Shown piece after piece: positions 18,286-28,773 of a stretch of DNA of 64,000 bases (positions are counted from its first letter, which is position 1; the number at the start of each line of letters is the position of its first letter). Below the pieces are notes generated by a model that was not told the DNA's origin, made no database searches, and saw only the letters and a program-made list of their open reading frames with translations. The translations under genes and the position numbers were made by a program. This DNA comes from Natronosalvus hydrolyticus (GTDB lineage Archaea > Halobacteriota > Halobacteria > Halobacteriales > Natrialbaceae), in the NCBI GenBank assembly GCA_025517525.1, contig JAOPJZ010000002.1, positions 310,001 through 374,000 on the forward strand, written 5' to 3'.

Positions 18286-18297
18286 ATATAAGTATTT
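18286..18297 (-). promoter_or_regulatory. TATA box of the first opp operon
   Basis: The minus-strand AATACTTATATG lies 26-37 nt before the ATG at 18260, so the operon mRNA is probably leaderless. Confidence 0.55.
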
Positions 18298-18431
18298 CCT
18301 ATATGGCTGTTATAGTCAACGATAATTTAATTCATGGAGTGCCATCTTTCTCTTGAATCCGATTCGAATCAATGTAGTGACGACGTTACGCAGACTGGTG
18401 AAAAACATCGGGACGAAGGAGCCAACGGGTC

Positions 18432-18516
18432 TGATACGGTCTACTGTAACTGTTTACCGGTGATTGCCCATACCGGGTCGACAATCACCGATAAGAGACT
18501 ACAGTAAACCGTATGA
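18432..18516. repeat. Palindromic intergenic element, family B copy 1
   Basis: An 85 bp imperfect palindrome begins TGATACGGT and ends ACCGTATGA. Inner arms are CGGTGATTG and CAATCACCG, and outer-stem arms are CTACTGTAA and CTACAGTAAA. A second copy lies at 52321-52403, with base changes that keep the stem. The remaining spacer up to 18810 is AT-rich around 18640-18720 and holds no gene I can support. Confidence 0.7.
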
Positions 18517-18810
18517 GTCCGTGACCGGTTCACCAACGAGGGTGAGTAACCGAAGAAGTCGCAAATACGAACGGGCTGTTCCACATCCTCCTTGGACGGG
18601 CCGCGGGCCAGCAACGACCGGAGACACTCCACTTGGTTCGGGTTTACATTATTCCAAAACCGATATAATAAATCCGAGAAAGATGGGAGTGGATTGGTGT
18701 TCCCCTGCTATCAAAAACGCGAACTCACTCAAGTCAGACATGGACGTGAGTCCGTGTCAGGGAAAATTCACCTCCTATGCCTGGCGGATACCCAAGCACA
18801 TCAGATGTCT

Positions 18811-19782
18811 TTACCGCAGATCCCACTCGTCAAACCCGTAAGACTCGATGGCATCTAGCCGCTCGCGCTCGGCGTCGGTGAAGTCGATCGCGGCCGCCTC
18901 AAGGTTGGCCTCCAGCTGCTCGACCGTTGAGCAGCCGATGATCGGCACGGTAAACTGGTCGCGAGCGAGCATCCATGCCAGGGCGACGGCGTTGCCATCG
19001 ACGCCCTTGCGCTCGGCGAGGTCCTCAGTCACTTCCATTTTCAGACGATTCTCCGACCGGACGTATCCCTCGGAGATCGGGCGGTCGTCGCGGCCATAGG
19101 CGCCCTGCAGCGTTGGCGAGTACGGCAACAGGGTGAGGTCGTGCTGGTTACAGTAGTCGACCAGTTCATCGGTGGCCGGGAGCTGTCCGCCGAAGCCGGC
19201 GTCGCGGTCGGGGATAAGGTAGGAAAAGCGAGGCTGGACGCACTCGAAGCGGGACCACCCGCTATCTGCGGCGATGCGGTTGGCTCGTGCCACCCGCCAG
19301 GCCGGGAAGTTCGAGGCGCCCAGATGACGAACCTTTTCCGCCTCCACCACGTCGGCGAACGCCTCCATGTACGCTGTCTGGGGCGTGTCGGGATCGTCGA
19401 CGTGGGCGTACAGCAGGTCGATCGTCTCGATCCCGAGGCGATCAAGGCTCTCGTCGACCGACCGCCGGATCAGATCGGGGTCGAGACTGCGCTCCTTCAG
19501 ATGTGGCGGGTTGAACCCAACTTTCGTCGCAACCGTCACGTTCTCGCGCACGCCACGCTCTTCGATCCACTCGCCCAGGAAATACTCGCTCTCGGGCTCG
19601 TCGTAGCCATCAAGCCACGTCGGGTAGTTGTTGGCGGAGTCGAAAAAGCGCCCACCCGCTTCGTAGTACGTGTCGAGTATATCGGCGGACGTCTCGGCGT
19701 CGATTGTGCTGCCGAAGTAGATCGTCCCCAGCGCCAGTTCGCTGACTGATTCCCCTGTCTGTCCTAGCAGAGTCGTCTCCAT
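18811..19782 (-). CDS. Aldo/keto reductase
   Basis: A 323-residue soluble NAD(P)H-dependent oxidoreductase with the TIM-barrel pattern. The catalytic tetrad is visible: Asp48 (FFDSANNYP), Tyr53, Lys87 (ATKVGF) and His127 (LLYAHVDD). The cofactor end carries PIIGCSTVEQLEANLEA near 275-292. The frame continues upstream to 19803, but METTLLGQTG at 19782 is the standard AKR N-terminus. The gene lies between the opp operon and the GH81 gene and may reduce or oxidise a sugar. The substrate cannot be read from sequence. No binding partner in an operon. Confidence 0.9.
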   Translation of the reverse strand: METTLLGQTGESVSELALGTIYFGSTIDAETSADILDTYYEAGGRFFDSANNYPTWLDGYDEPESEYFLGEWIEERGVRENVTVATKVGFNPPHLKERSLDPDLIRRSVDESLDRLGIETIDLLYAHVDDPDTPQTAYMEAFADVVEAEKVRHLGASNFPAWRVARANRIAADSGWSRFECVQPRFSYLIPDRDAGFGGQLPATDELVDYCNQHDLTLLPYSPTLQGAYGRDDRPISEGYVRSENRLKMEVTEDLAERKGVDGNAVALAWMLARDQFTVPIIGCSTVEQLEANLEAAAIDFTDAERERLDAIESYGFDEWDLR

Positions 19783-20280
19783 ATGTGGACGAAAACGGCC
19801 CACATCAAAAGGTTGATGATTTTGCTCAAGTCAGCGAAAAGAATCAATTATAGAGAAAGCGCCCGCCGAATGCTGTCGATGATCCATAATTCATTGATTA
19901 CTTCGCCGCCGATGTTTTTCACCAGTCTACGCCGGGGCGTGCAGGGATATGGAGGGCACTCGAGCGCCCTGGTCGATCAGGGTTTGTTTTGAACACCTGG
20001 TATAGGAGTGATCGCTCGAAACGTCTCGTTCAGCAGATTCAACGGCTGAACGTAGTTTTTAGGGGTCCATAGGCTCCACAATTTATATTCACCAAAAAAT
20101 TAATTATCGGTCCTGGATAAGCTATCAGTTGTCACGCCACAATTTGACGAGCAAATGGACATAGCCACGGCCAGTAGGTATCGAGATCCGATACTATCCG
20201 ATCACGTCGTGGGAGGTGTCTAACCGGCCGACTGGAGACGCCTATCAAGTCATGAACGCGTGATAATACAGAGTAAACAT
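19783..20280. other. 498 bp divergent spacer between the aldo/keto reductase and GH81 genes
   Basis: AT-rich at 19800-20100, no supported gene. It must contain the promoters of both divergent genes, but I see no box at the canonical distance from either start. A TATCAAG sequence at 20243-20249 lies 32-38 nt before the GH81 start. Confidence 0.4.
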
Positions 20281-22962
20281 ATGACACGGAATGATGATAG
20301 TTGCGGAAGTTTCGACCTTTCACGTCGAACGTTCGTCGCGGCGACTGCACTGACGGGCGGCCTCGGTGGAACGATTTCGACCACTGCTTCGGCCTCGGAT
20401 AACGACATCGTTCAGGTAGGAAGTGGTAGTTACACGACGACGCTTCCCGATGGAATGGATGAACCACCGGAATCGATCTCCGTCACGTCGAGCGTCGAGG
20501 GCCCTATCGACTCGAACGACTGGTGGAGTAGCCTCCTTTGGGAGGACTTCTCTGAGAACCTGTTCGTCCACCCACTGTATGCGGACGCGTCCGAGGATGG
20601 CCTCGACGTTGGCTTCCCCACGGAGTGGACATTCAGCCGCGAAGGTAGTCTCGACCACGTCACCGCGATGATGGAATTAGAAACCGATCTCACCATCGGT
20701 CATACGGGCACGACCTTCGACGACGCGCGGGTCGATGGCTGGGGAGACTGGTCGGTGAGTGCCGTCTGGGGGGCCGATTCGTCGACCAGGCTCCGCGTGA
20801 CGATGGCACAAGGGTCGCCGTTCGTCTACTGTGAGTACGAAGGCGGTGGCGCCGAGTTATCGTTCCCGAGCACACCCGACGTCGACGACGAAGGGAACGT
20901 CCTCCGCATCCAGAGCAACGGTAACGTCTACGGCGTGTTCGCCCCCGAAGGTGCTACGTGGAACGGCATCGGCTCCGACACATTGACGACCGACCTCGAT
21001 GGCGAAGGATACCTATCGGTGGCACTTCTCCCGGACGACTCCGAGGACACACTGTCGACGTACGCCGACTACGCGTACAACCGGATCGTCGATACACGCG
21101 TCGACTGGGTCTACGACGAACACGAAGCGACGGTCGAATCGACCTTCTCTTTCGAGACCGTCGATCGCCCCGAGAGCGGTTCCGACGGCGTGTTGACGAC
21201 GCTGTACCCCCACCAGTGGAAGTACAGCAACGCCTCGACTGAAGCCTGGAGTTACACCGCCCAGCGTGGCGAACAGCGCGTGTACACCGGCTCGTCCTTC
21301 TCCGTCACCTACGAGTACCGCGGTATGCTCCCGTACCTCCCCAATGTAGGGGACTACGATCCAGACGAACTCGAGAGTTACGTCCAGGAGGTAGCTGACG
21401 AGGACGAGTTGATTCGCCCTGGACCGGAGGATCCGGGAGACGACACGTACTGGACCGGGAAGAACTTCGAACGTCTCGTCCAGTTGCTCCCGATAGCTGA
21501 GGCTGTAGGGGCGACTGACGCCCGCGACCGATTCGAGAACGCGATGCGCGACGAACTCGAGATCTGGCTCGACGCGACAGTTTCCGGCGATACCGATTCG
21601 CCGGACGTGTTCTACTACAACGACAACTGGCGCTCGCTTTTGGGCTACCACGATAGCCATGGATCCGCAGACAACCTCAACGACCACCACTTCCACTACG
21701 GCTACTACGTGAAGGGGGCTGCGGCGATCGCACGGACGGATCCCGACTGGGCAGCTCCCGACAACTGGGGTGGTATGATCGACCACTTGGTCCGGGACTA
21801 CGCTGGCTACGACCGGTCGGACGACAAGTATCCGTTCCTCAGGAACCACGACCCCTACGCTGGTCACTCCTGGGCAAGCGGCAACGCACTGTTCGAAGAG
21901 GGGAACAACCAGGAGTCGTCCTCAGAGTCGCTGAACGCCTACGCCGCGATGATCGAGTGGGGCGAGTACACTGGCAACACCGAACTCAGGGACGCGGGCA
22001 TCTTCCTCTATACTACGGAGCTTCACGCCGTCCACGAGTACTGGTTCGATATTGATGGGGACAGTCACCCTCCGGAGTGGAATCACGACTATTCATCGAA
22101 CGTCTGGGGTAACGGTTACTGGTACAAGACGTGGTGGACGCTCGACATCGAGGCAATCCACGGGATCAACTTCATGCCACTCGACGGCTATTCACATCAC
22201 CTCGGCTGGGACGACGAGCACGCTGAGGCGAACTATCAGGAAATCGTCGAGAATCGAGGTGGTGACGACTTCGATTACTATCCCGACCTCATGTGGATGT
22301 TCCGGGCGTTCTCGGACAGCCAGGACGCTCTCGACCTCTGGGAAGCGAATAAGGACGATTATGACGTCGAGTTCGGCATGTCCCGGGCTCAGACGTATTA
22401 CTGGCTCACCGCGCTCGACGCAACCGGTTCGCCGGAGCCGTCGATTACGGCCGATCACTCGATGTACACCGTGTTCAGTGCCGACGATGGGACGTTGACC
22501 TACGCAGCGTACAACCCGGGTGATTCCTCGATAACCGTCTCGTTCTCCGATGGGACATCGCTCGAGGTCCAGGCGAACGCTATGGCGGTTACCACGGACG
22601 ACGACAACGGTGATGATGACGGCGGTGATGATGACGACGGTGACGACGACGATGAAGCGGAATCGTCACCGAGCATCGATCAGTTCGACGTCACGGATAC
22701 GAGCGCCGGTCCGTGGACTCGATTCAACGTCGAGTGGGCTGTCTCCGATCCGGATGGTGATCTGGACCTTGTCGAGATTGAGATGATCGACGACGGCGGG
22801 AGCGTGGTCGACTTGGCGTCGATAAATGTGAGCGGAGACAGCGCCTCTGGAGAGGACTCCGTTCGCGAAAGAAACGGTGGAGGTGAGTACGACATCAAAC
22901 TCACCGTCTATGATGAATTGGGTAACAGCACTACCGATACACAGTCTGTGACCGCGTCCTGA
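20281..22962 (+). CDS. Secreted GH81 endo-1,3-beta-glucanase with Ig-like C-terminal domain
   Basis: An 893-residue exported enzyme that would cut beta-1,3-glucan such as laminarin outside the cell. A Tat signal carries SRRTFVAAT (14-22). The N-terminal GH81 beta-sandwich spans about 60-330 and the helical catalytic barrel about 380-715. Key motifs are NDHHFHYGYYVKG (467-479, candidate general acid Asp468) and EEGNNQESSSES (539-550, Glu545/Glu549). RNHDPYAGHSW (521-531) is also typical. An Asp-rich linker (773-792) leads to a C-terminal beta domain (about 798-893), which recurs in the cyanophycinase at 39508-41169. The start at 20281 keeps the Tat signal near the N-terminus. It precedes a TrmB regulator and faces a GH3 gene, so a glucan-use locus is likely. 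Confidence 0.92.
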   Translation: MTRNDDSCGSFDLSRRTFVAATALTGGLGGTISTTASASDNDIVQVGSGSYTTTLPDGMDEPPESISVTSSVEGPIDSNDWWSSLLWEDFSENLFVHPLYADASEDGLDVGFPTEWTFSREGSLDHVTAMMELETDLTIGHTGTTFDDARVDGWGDWSVSAVWGADSSTRLRVTMAQGSPFVYCEYEGGGAELSFPSTPDVDDEGNVLRIQSNGNVYGVFAPEGATWNGIGSDTLTTDLDGEGYLSVALLPDDSEDTLSTYADYAYNRIVDTRVDWVYDEHEATVESTFSFETVDRPESGSDGVLTTLYPHQWKYSNASTEAWSYTAQRGEQRVYTGSSFSVTYEYRGMLPYLPNVGDYDPDELESYVQEVADEDELIRPGPEDPGDDTYWTGKNFERLVQLLPIAEAVGATDARDRFENAMRDELEIWLDATVSGDTDSPDVFYYNDNWRSLLGYHDSHGSADNLNDHHFHYGYYVKGAAAIARTDPDWAAPDNWGGMIDHLVRDYAGYDRSDDKYPFLRNHDPYAGHSWASGNALFEEGNNQESSSESLNAYAAMIEWGEYTGNTELRDAGIFLYTTELHAVHEYWFDIDGDSHPPEWNHDYSSNVWGNGYWYKTWWTLDIEAIHGINFMPLDGYSHHLGWDDEHAEANYQEIVENRGGDDFDYYPDLMWMFRAFSDSQDALDLWEANKDDYDVEFGMSRAQTYYWLTALDATGSPEPSITADHSMYTVFSADDGTLTYAAYNPGDSSITVSFSDGTSLEVQANAMAVTTDDDNGDDDGGDDDDGDDDDEAESSPSIDQFDVTDTSAGPWTRFNVEWAVSDPDGDLDLVEIEMIDDGGSVVDLASINVSGDSASGEDSVRERNGGGEYDIKLTVYDELGNSTTDTQSVTAS

Positions 22963-23167
22963 TACCGTCTGTTGTGCCGGTGTTCGGGATCACCTCGTAC
23001 CAGCATCGTTGATACGGGCACCGACTCACAACAGGCTGTATAAATACCTCTTTGTCGTCGTGGTTCACGGGACTGGCCTGTGCATTACACACTCCTCTGT
23101 AGTCGGTCGCTTTCGATATTAGACGGAGGAAATGTATCGGGTATTACTGACGTCGCGAGCAGTCGGT

Positions 23168-23176
23168 CTTATTACA
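23168..23176 (+). promoter_or_regulatory. TATA-like box for the TrmB gene
   Basis: CTTATTACA is centred 27 nt before the ATG at 23198, consistent with a leaderless transcript. Confidence 0.45.
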
Positions 23177-23197
23177 GATGACCCGTAACACGAGGGT

Positions 23198-24277
23198 ATG
23201 GAGCGAGACACGATCCAAACGGCGCTGGAATACGCGGGCCTGACTACCTACCAGGCCGATGCGTATCTGACGCTACTGGAGATGGGCCGGTCCCCGGCCA
23301 TCGAGGTTGGGCGGAACTGCTCGGTACCGGTCTCGCAGATCTACGACGTGCTTCGGAGCCTCGAGGAGGCGGGCCACGTCGAAACGATGGAACAGGAGAA
23401 GCTCTACGTCCGCCCGCGCGAGCCGGACGAACTGCTCGAGGACCTCACTGACAGGGGAGAGCTCCTACAGGACGCCGCAGAAGACATCGAAAACCGGTAT
23501 CAGCAGCCTGCACGGATGGATTATCGCATCAGTGTCGCCACCCACATGGAGACCGCCGTCAAGCAAGCGACCGAACTTATCGACGAAGCGGAAACATTCG
23601 TCGAGGTTTCGGCGAGTGCCGATCGGTTGGCGAGCATGCGGGAGGCGCTGGAGGCCGCTCGAGAAAGAGGTGTTATTGTACGGGCGGGAGTGTATGTAGA
23701 TGCTGCCACCGATTCGAAGGAAGAATTCGATCCCGAGGGCGCCGTATCCGAATTACGTGCGATCACGATTCCGGGGCCGTTTCTGGTCGTTATCGACCGC
23801 AACCGCACATTCTTTGCGCCGGGGGGTCGGTTCGACGACAGCTACGGCGTCCTGATCCGGGACCGCTTCCTCCCACTGATCTTCCACTGGTACTTCCAGA
23901 CCTCCCAGTGGGACCTCTACGACCCGATTTATACCGACGCTCCAGCTCAAGCGAGGTACGTTAGCATAGAGGAGTTCGTCCGCGACACCTGGCCACTCTA
24001 TCGTGATGGCTACGTCCTCGCGGTCGATATTCAGGGGGTGGAGACGGAAACCGGTGTCGAGCGGACAATCTCGGGGACAGTCACGGGAATGCAGTATCCT
24101 GGAGCGGATCGGCGGGGATGTGCGCTGACCCTGATGGACGTGGCCACCTACGTCACAGTCATCGTCGACACCGGTGACGACTTCGTTACCGTGGGAGGCT
24201 GGGGCGCCGTCTTTGAGGATATAGAGGCCCACCGTATCGATCTCGTCGGAATCGACGTCGACGGGGAAATCGTGTGA
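23198..24277 (+). CDS. TrmB-family sugar-sensing transcription regulator
   Basis: A 359-residue cytoplasmic regulator. The N-terminal winged helix (about 1-75) reads AGLTTYQADAYLTLLEMG then VSQIYDVLRSLEEAGHVE, the TrmB arrangement. A helical linker (80-115) and a PLD-like/TrmB sugar-binding half follow (about 115-250). The C-terminal beta-barrel has YVTVIVDTGDDFVTVGG. TrmB proteins repress or activate sugar transport and hydrolase genes, and release or bind DNA on sugar binding. The position between GH81 and GH3 suggests it controls the glucan locus. I could not identify a shared operator in the neighbouring upstream regions by eye. Confidence 0.9.
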   Translation: MERDTIQTALEYAGLTTYQADAYLTLLEMGRSPAIEVGRNCSVPVSQIYDVLRSLEEAGHVETMEQEKLYVRPREPDELLEDLTDRGELLQDAAEDIENRYQQPARMDYRISVATHMETAVKQATELIDEAETFVEVSASADRLASMREALEAARERGVIVRAGVYVDAATDSKEEFDPEGAVSELRAITIPGPFLVVIDRNRTFFAPGGRFDDSYGVLIRDRFLPLIFHWYFQTSQWDLYDPIYTDAPAQARYVSIEEFVRDTWPLYRDGYVLAVDIQGVETETGVERTISGTVTGMQYPGADRRGCALTLMDVATYVTVIVDTGDDFVTVGGWGAVFEDIEAHRIDLVGIDVDGEIV

Positions 24278-24458
24278 AGAGAAATTCTGGGGACCGACGG
24301 CTAAAAACGCATAATATCGATCACAACGGAACCGGGAAATCGTGGTAATCTCGACGGATTAGCGTCCAGAAACGGATCGGTCACTGGATCGACGAACCAC
24401 GAACGAATCATCGATGAGAGTGAGGCAAGCGGTATCCCAACGGAGCCAGTCCAAGTTA

Positions 24459-24538
24459 GTACGCCCAAACGTTGACGGGTGGATTAAATCGATCGACGAC
24501 GAATGATTTAATTAACCAGTTCAGGTTTGGGAAGCCAC
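24459..24538. repeat. Palindromic intergenic element, family C copy 1
   Basis: About 80 bp from GTACGCCCAAACGTTGAC to GGTTTGGGAAGCCAC, with a central stem of GGATTAAATC and GATTTAATTAACC. It directly abuts the TAA stop codon (24539-24541 on the minus strand) of the GH3 gene. A second copy is at 41170-41252, with shared ends and a different but still complementary stem. The rest of the 24278-24458 spacer has no visible feature. Confidence 0.65.
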
Positions 24539-26740
24539 TTAGTCCTGGATCTGCACACTCGTCGAGTGCTCACCACAGGACAGTTCGACAGTTCCGGGTT
24601 CAACACGGGCGTCGCCATCGGGACCGACGACCGCGAAACGGTCGGCAGATATCTGGACACGGACGGTTCGCTCTTCGCCAGGATCGACGTGGACGCGGTC
24701 GAACCCGACAAGTTCGCGCACCGGCGTTACGACTGAACTGTAGGGTCGGCTGGCGAAGATGTCGACCGGCTTGGCACCCGTGCGGGTTCCGCGGTTCGCG
24801 AGGGTGACTTCGACGCTAACCGTCTCGTCAGCGGTGAGTCGCTCGGGAGTTGCCGACAGGTCGCGGTACTCGAACTCGGTGTACGAGAGCCCGTGACCGA
24901 ACGGCCAGAGGGGATCGTAGGTTTCACCGTGTTCCTCTCGCCCGATCGGATAGGGGTGCGAGAGGTGGTTGTGGCGCGTGGGCAGGTGGCCGGTCGATCG
25001 CGGTACAGAGATCGGCAACGCACCGGAGGGATTGACCAGTCCGAACAGTGTCTCAGCGACGGCGAGACCACCCTGTGCCCCCGGATAGTAGGCGTAGGCG
25101 ATAGCCGGCACGGTCTCGGCGATCCGAGGCAGCGGCGTCGGACGCCCCGAGATGACTACGACTGCAGTCGGTGTGTCGGTTGCAGCGACGGCTTCAACGA
25201 GGTCGCGTTGTGGAGCGGGAAGCCCGAGTTGTGTCCGATTTGGGAAGGATTCGGACGGGCCAGCGACCTCTTCGGGTCCGAACTCGTGGAGGTACCAGTT
25301 CTCTCCGACGACGACGATTGCGGCGTCTGCGTCGGCCGCTGCGTCGACGGCCGCGTCGACGTCACCGGGTTCGCTGATCCCCGCGCCAGGCTCGAAAGTC
25401 ACCTTTGTGTCCGCCGCTACGACGGATTCAACACCCTCGCGGACCGTAATTCCCGAGAGATCCTCGGCGGTCTTGCAGCTCCAACCGCCGACCTGATGAT
25501 CGAGCCGATCCCCGTTCGGCCCGGTGACGAGTACCTCCCCGATGTCGGGGTCGAACGGGAGCGCCCCATCGTTCTGCACGAGGGTTATCGAGGACCGGGC
25601 GGCCTCGAGAGAGACCTGTTGATGGTCGTCGGCCCCGACGACCGTCCGAGTCTCCGAGACGTCGACGTACGGGTCTTCGAACAACCCCAGGTCCGCTTTC
25701 AGTGAGAGTACCCGGTGGACGGCATCGTCGAGCAGCGCCTCGTCGACGGTGCCGGCCTCGACGAGCGCCTCGAGGTATTCGACGTGCTTCTCCTCGCCCA
25801 AGGAGTGAACGTCTACTCCTGCTACTAACGATTGTCCGACGGCGGCCTCCATCGACTCGGCCGTCCCGTGATTCTCGTGGAGCATTCCGATCCCGTTCCA
25901 GTCGGAGGCCACGTAGCCCTCGAAGCCGAGCTCCTCTCGAAGCACCGTCCGCAGGAAGAACTCGGAGCCGTGGGACGGTACGCTATTGATCGAGTTGTAA
26001 CACGGCATGATCCCTTCGACCCCAGCATCTATCGCTGCTTCGAATGGCGGAAGGAAATCGCGATAGATCGATGACATCGAGCGATCAACCGGCGCTGTGT
26101 CCTCACCCTGTTCGGGTTCACCATAGGCCGGAAAATGCTTTGCGACCATGCCGATATCGGCATCGGCATCGTGAACTCCGTCGGCTTTGGCCGCCGCGAG
26201 TTCACCACAGAGACGGGGGGAAGCGCCGAAGGTCTCGAATGTTCGACCCCAGCGCGGATCTCGAGCGACATCGCAGGTCGGTCCGTAGGTGATCGCGGCC
26301 CCGGTCGCCGCGACCTCCCGCGCGGTAACCGTCCCGACCCTTTCAACCAGCTGCTGGTCCCGGGTGGCCGCCATGCCGAGGTTATGCGGGAACACCGTTG
26401 CACCAGCCATGTACGCGTGGCCGTGAACTGCATCGACGGGGATGGCGATGGGGATCCCTAGGCGGGTCTCCTCGATCGCAATCCGTTGGAGTTCGTTGGC
26501 GAACCGCGCGGACTCTACTGGATCCGTATAGGCGGCTGCACCGTAGCCGAACGGTGTTGCGAATCCCAGGCCATACTCAGAGACCAGCTTCCGAGCTTCC
26601 TCCGGTGTTCGCTGTTCGTCGAGTTCGCCGACGTACGTGCCGGCAAGCTGTGCAGCTTTCTCGCGGACGGTCATTCGTTCGAGCAATGGTTCGATGGTCT
26701 GTGATGCGTCGGTCGCCGATTCGAAATTTTCAAATGACAT
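24539..26740 (-). CDS. GH3 beta-glucosidase
   Basis: A 733-residue enzyme without a signal peptide, so probably cytoplasmic. The N-terminal TIM barrel carries DPRWGRTFETFG (161-172), the substrate-binding KHF (201-203) and the nucleophile Asp280 in GYVASDWNG. A C-terminal alpha/beta sandwich follows, and an FnIII-like domain near 640-725 (YTEFEYRDLS onward). It would release glucose from short beta-linked oligosaccharides brought in by the first Opp-type importer, completing the pathway opened by GH81. It is convergent with the TrmB gene. Specificity (beta-1,3 versus beta-1,4) cannot be read from sequence. Confidence 0.92.
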   Translation of the reverse strand: MSFENFESATDASQTIEPLLERMTVREKAAQLAGTYVGELDEQRTPEEARKLVSEYGLGFATPFGYGAAAYTDPVESARFANELQRIAIEETRLGIPIAIPVDAVHGHAYMAGATVFPHNLGMAATRDQQLVERVGTVTAREVAATGAAITYGPTCDVARDPRWGRTFETFGASPRLCGELAAAKADGVHDADADIGMVAKHFPAYGEPEQGEDTAPVDRSMSSIYRDFLPPFEAAIDAGVEGIMPCYNSINSVPSHGSEFFLRTVLREELGFEGYVASDWNGIGMLHENHGTAESMEAAVGQSLVAGVDVHSLGEEKHVEYLEALVEAGTVDEALLDDAVHRVLSLKADLGLFEDPYVDVSETRTVVGADDHQQVSLEAARSSITLVQNDGALPFDPDIGEVLVTGPNGDRLDHQVGGWSCKTAEDLSGITVREGVESVVAADTKVTFEPGAGISEPGDVDAAVDAAADADAAIVVVGENWYLHEFGPEEVAGPSESFPNRTQLGLPAPQRDLVEAVAATDTPTAVVVISGRPTPLPRIAETVPAIAYAYYPGAQGGLAVAETLFGLVNPSGALPISVPRSTGHLPTRHNHLSHPYPIGREEHGETYDPLWPFGHGLSYTEFEYRDLSATPERLTADETVSVEVTLANRGTRTGAKPVDIFASRPYSSVVTPVRELVGFDRVHVDPGEERTVRVQISADRFAVVGPDGDARVEPGTVELSCGEHSTSVQIQD

Positions 26741-28773
26741 TTTGGCTTCGATGTTGTAGCATACCCGGGTGTGGATTGCGCTCGATCAATCGCGTCATTG
26801 TATACGCGGTCGGGAGCGAATCCGAATGCGGGCGTTTTCGACGCCTGAGGCGGCTACGGGTGCTTTGCCGAGGGACTATCGATGAACTTCCGCAGTGCAC
26901 TCGTGATTCGTTTCGGCGGAACTACCCGCTTGCTTCAGGCTTGGCAATTAAAGAGTTGGAGAGTTCATGCATAAAACTAACTTAATAAGAATTACACTAA
27001 CTGAGGTCGCTTCCCTACGGGGTGATCAGTAGCGGCCACGGCACTCGATTGTTAACTCATAACAAACATAATGGATCCGATTAGTATGATAATATTATAC
27101 TTTGAGAAAAATCGACAGACTGGGAAAGGATGATATTTTGAGAGGGACTTTGTATCTAGGAACAAGAAAATCTTCCACACAATCTAATAATCTGGTAAAA
27201 GACTTAAAGAGAAAATCTCCGATAACGTAGATTGCCAGACTAACTACTTGCTGTCTATCGATTCAAAAATCATTCTGTAAAATATATCATCTCATAACAA
27301 TTGACAGCTACAGATAACTCCATTAAAGTCACACACAACCCAATTTCACGTCGATCGGTGCCCCGTCAGGACTGCGCGACAAAACGGCAGACTTCGTGGC
27401 GTGATTCCTGTGCGTCATGCTGAGCATGTTCCCGCTTCGAAAAGATGATTACACCCCTATGCGTGTAATGGGAGAATGTCCGTTTACGGCAAAACGTAAT
27501 TTGCATACTGACAGTGGAATGAACAGCTTCGAGTCGTTCAATAACCAGTGCTGTCTGCGAAGGAATCGCTGGCACGTTATTGGTAATATCTCCTGTCGAA
27601 CTTTCCCTATAGTAACAATTGAAACGATTTCCACACCCAACGACGATACCGCTGGCAATCAGGTGAGCATTAGCCTGCAATGGCTACAATTACTTCCTTA
27701 CCATCACCACGAGACAAATAACACTGGTACTGGCATGATACGTTATACACACTGACGCAATACCTTGCGAGCGCTCACCACTCGAGGACTGAAACGATAC
27801 AGCAAAAGAACCTCGGCTGACGTTTGTATAGTCCAAACGCGCTGTGAAGATATTCTTGCATAGTAGAACAGAGAGGTACACTAATGAGCGTACTTACAAG
27901 GGCGGTGAAAGGTAACCAAGAGCCTCCGAACTCGTCTTTCTGCATGAAAACAGCTGGTCATCCTCAGTTGATCGACCCTGCCATATCCAAAAGGACACTG
28001 AGAGACCAGGACGCCAACTAAAACACGTTTTCAATAAATCCGGCACGCCCATCTTGTACCAATACCCCATCCAGAGAACAGAACGAACGGGCTGTTTTGC
28101 CTCGCAACAGAAGAGGAGAGATATCCACTCCGACTCGATCCGAGGTGCCATCGCCTCTTTGTGATTCGGCTGCTAAAGTAGCCATTGAAACGATTTACAC
28201 TCATATCACGATACTGCCTTTCATAAGGTGGGCGATGACTTCAATGACCACTATGATTGTGAAGGCAAGGATGACCCGGAGACGGTGAATTATTGGATCC
28301 CCGATGTTTCCTATCGGTGTAAACGACAGCGAGACGGCCGTCAAATTTGTATTTGTTATGTTCAAATGTATATTCCGACAAATATTGTGGTTGCGGAGAA
28401 ATATTCGAGTTATATCCATCTGGTGCAATCGGTTTGGAATCGTGCTCTAAACGAAGAATGCCATATAACACAGACGTAGTGGAACACTATACACATCTGG
28501 CTACCGTCTGCGAGGGGAGTTCGATGCACAAGTACTGAAAAAAGGGGCGATGTATATCATAGATATCCATCAAACCGCTTTGATTCCCTCGAGAGACATC
28601 GAATTTACATATTCTCTATTCCAATACTACCTGAAATAAGTGCTATTTGGACATTTCAAATGATACTCGTACTCTTTTATACGATAAAGACACCCCACCA
28701 CTGCCTCAACAGCCGCTATCTCGCTTGTGGTACCGTGCTAACTGCGGTGACGAGCCCGTAGGAACTGCTGTCG
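26741..28773. other. 2 kb gene-poor AT-rich gap
   Basis: Base composition is low in GC, with no acidic protein-like frame. Frames at 27366-27680 (minus) and 27417-27755 (plus) overlap each other and match no family I recognise. The sequence ATTGAAACGATTT occurs at about 27618 and again at about 28184, each time followed by ACAC or CCACAC. This suggests remnants of a repeat. It separates the glucan locus from the amino-acid island. Confidence 0.45.

Noticed and set aside
27366-27755. Overlapping small frames on both strands in the gene-poor gap
   Set aside because: Neither product is acidic or matches a known family, and no promoter or coupling supports them.
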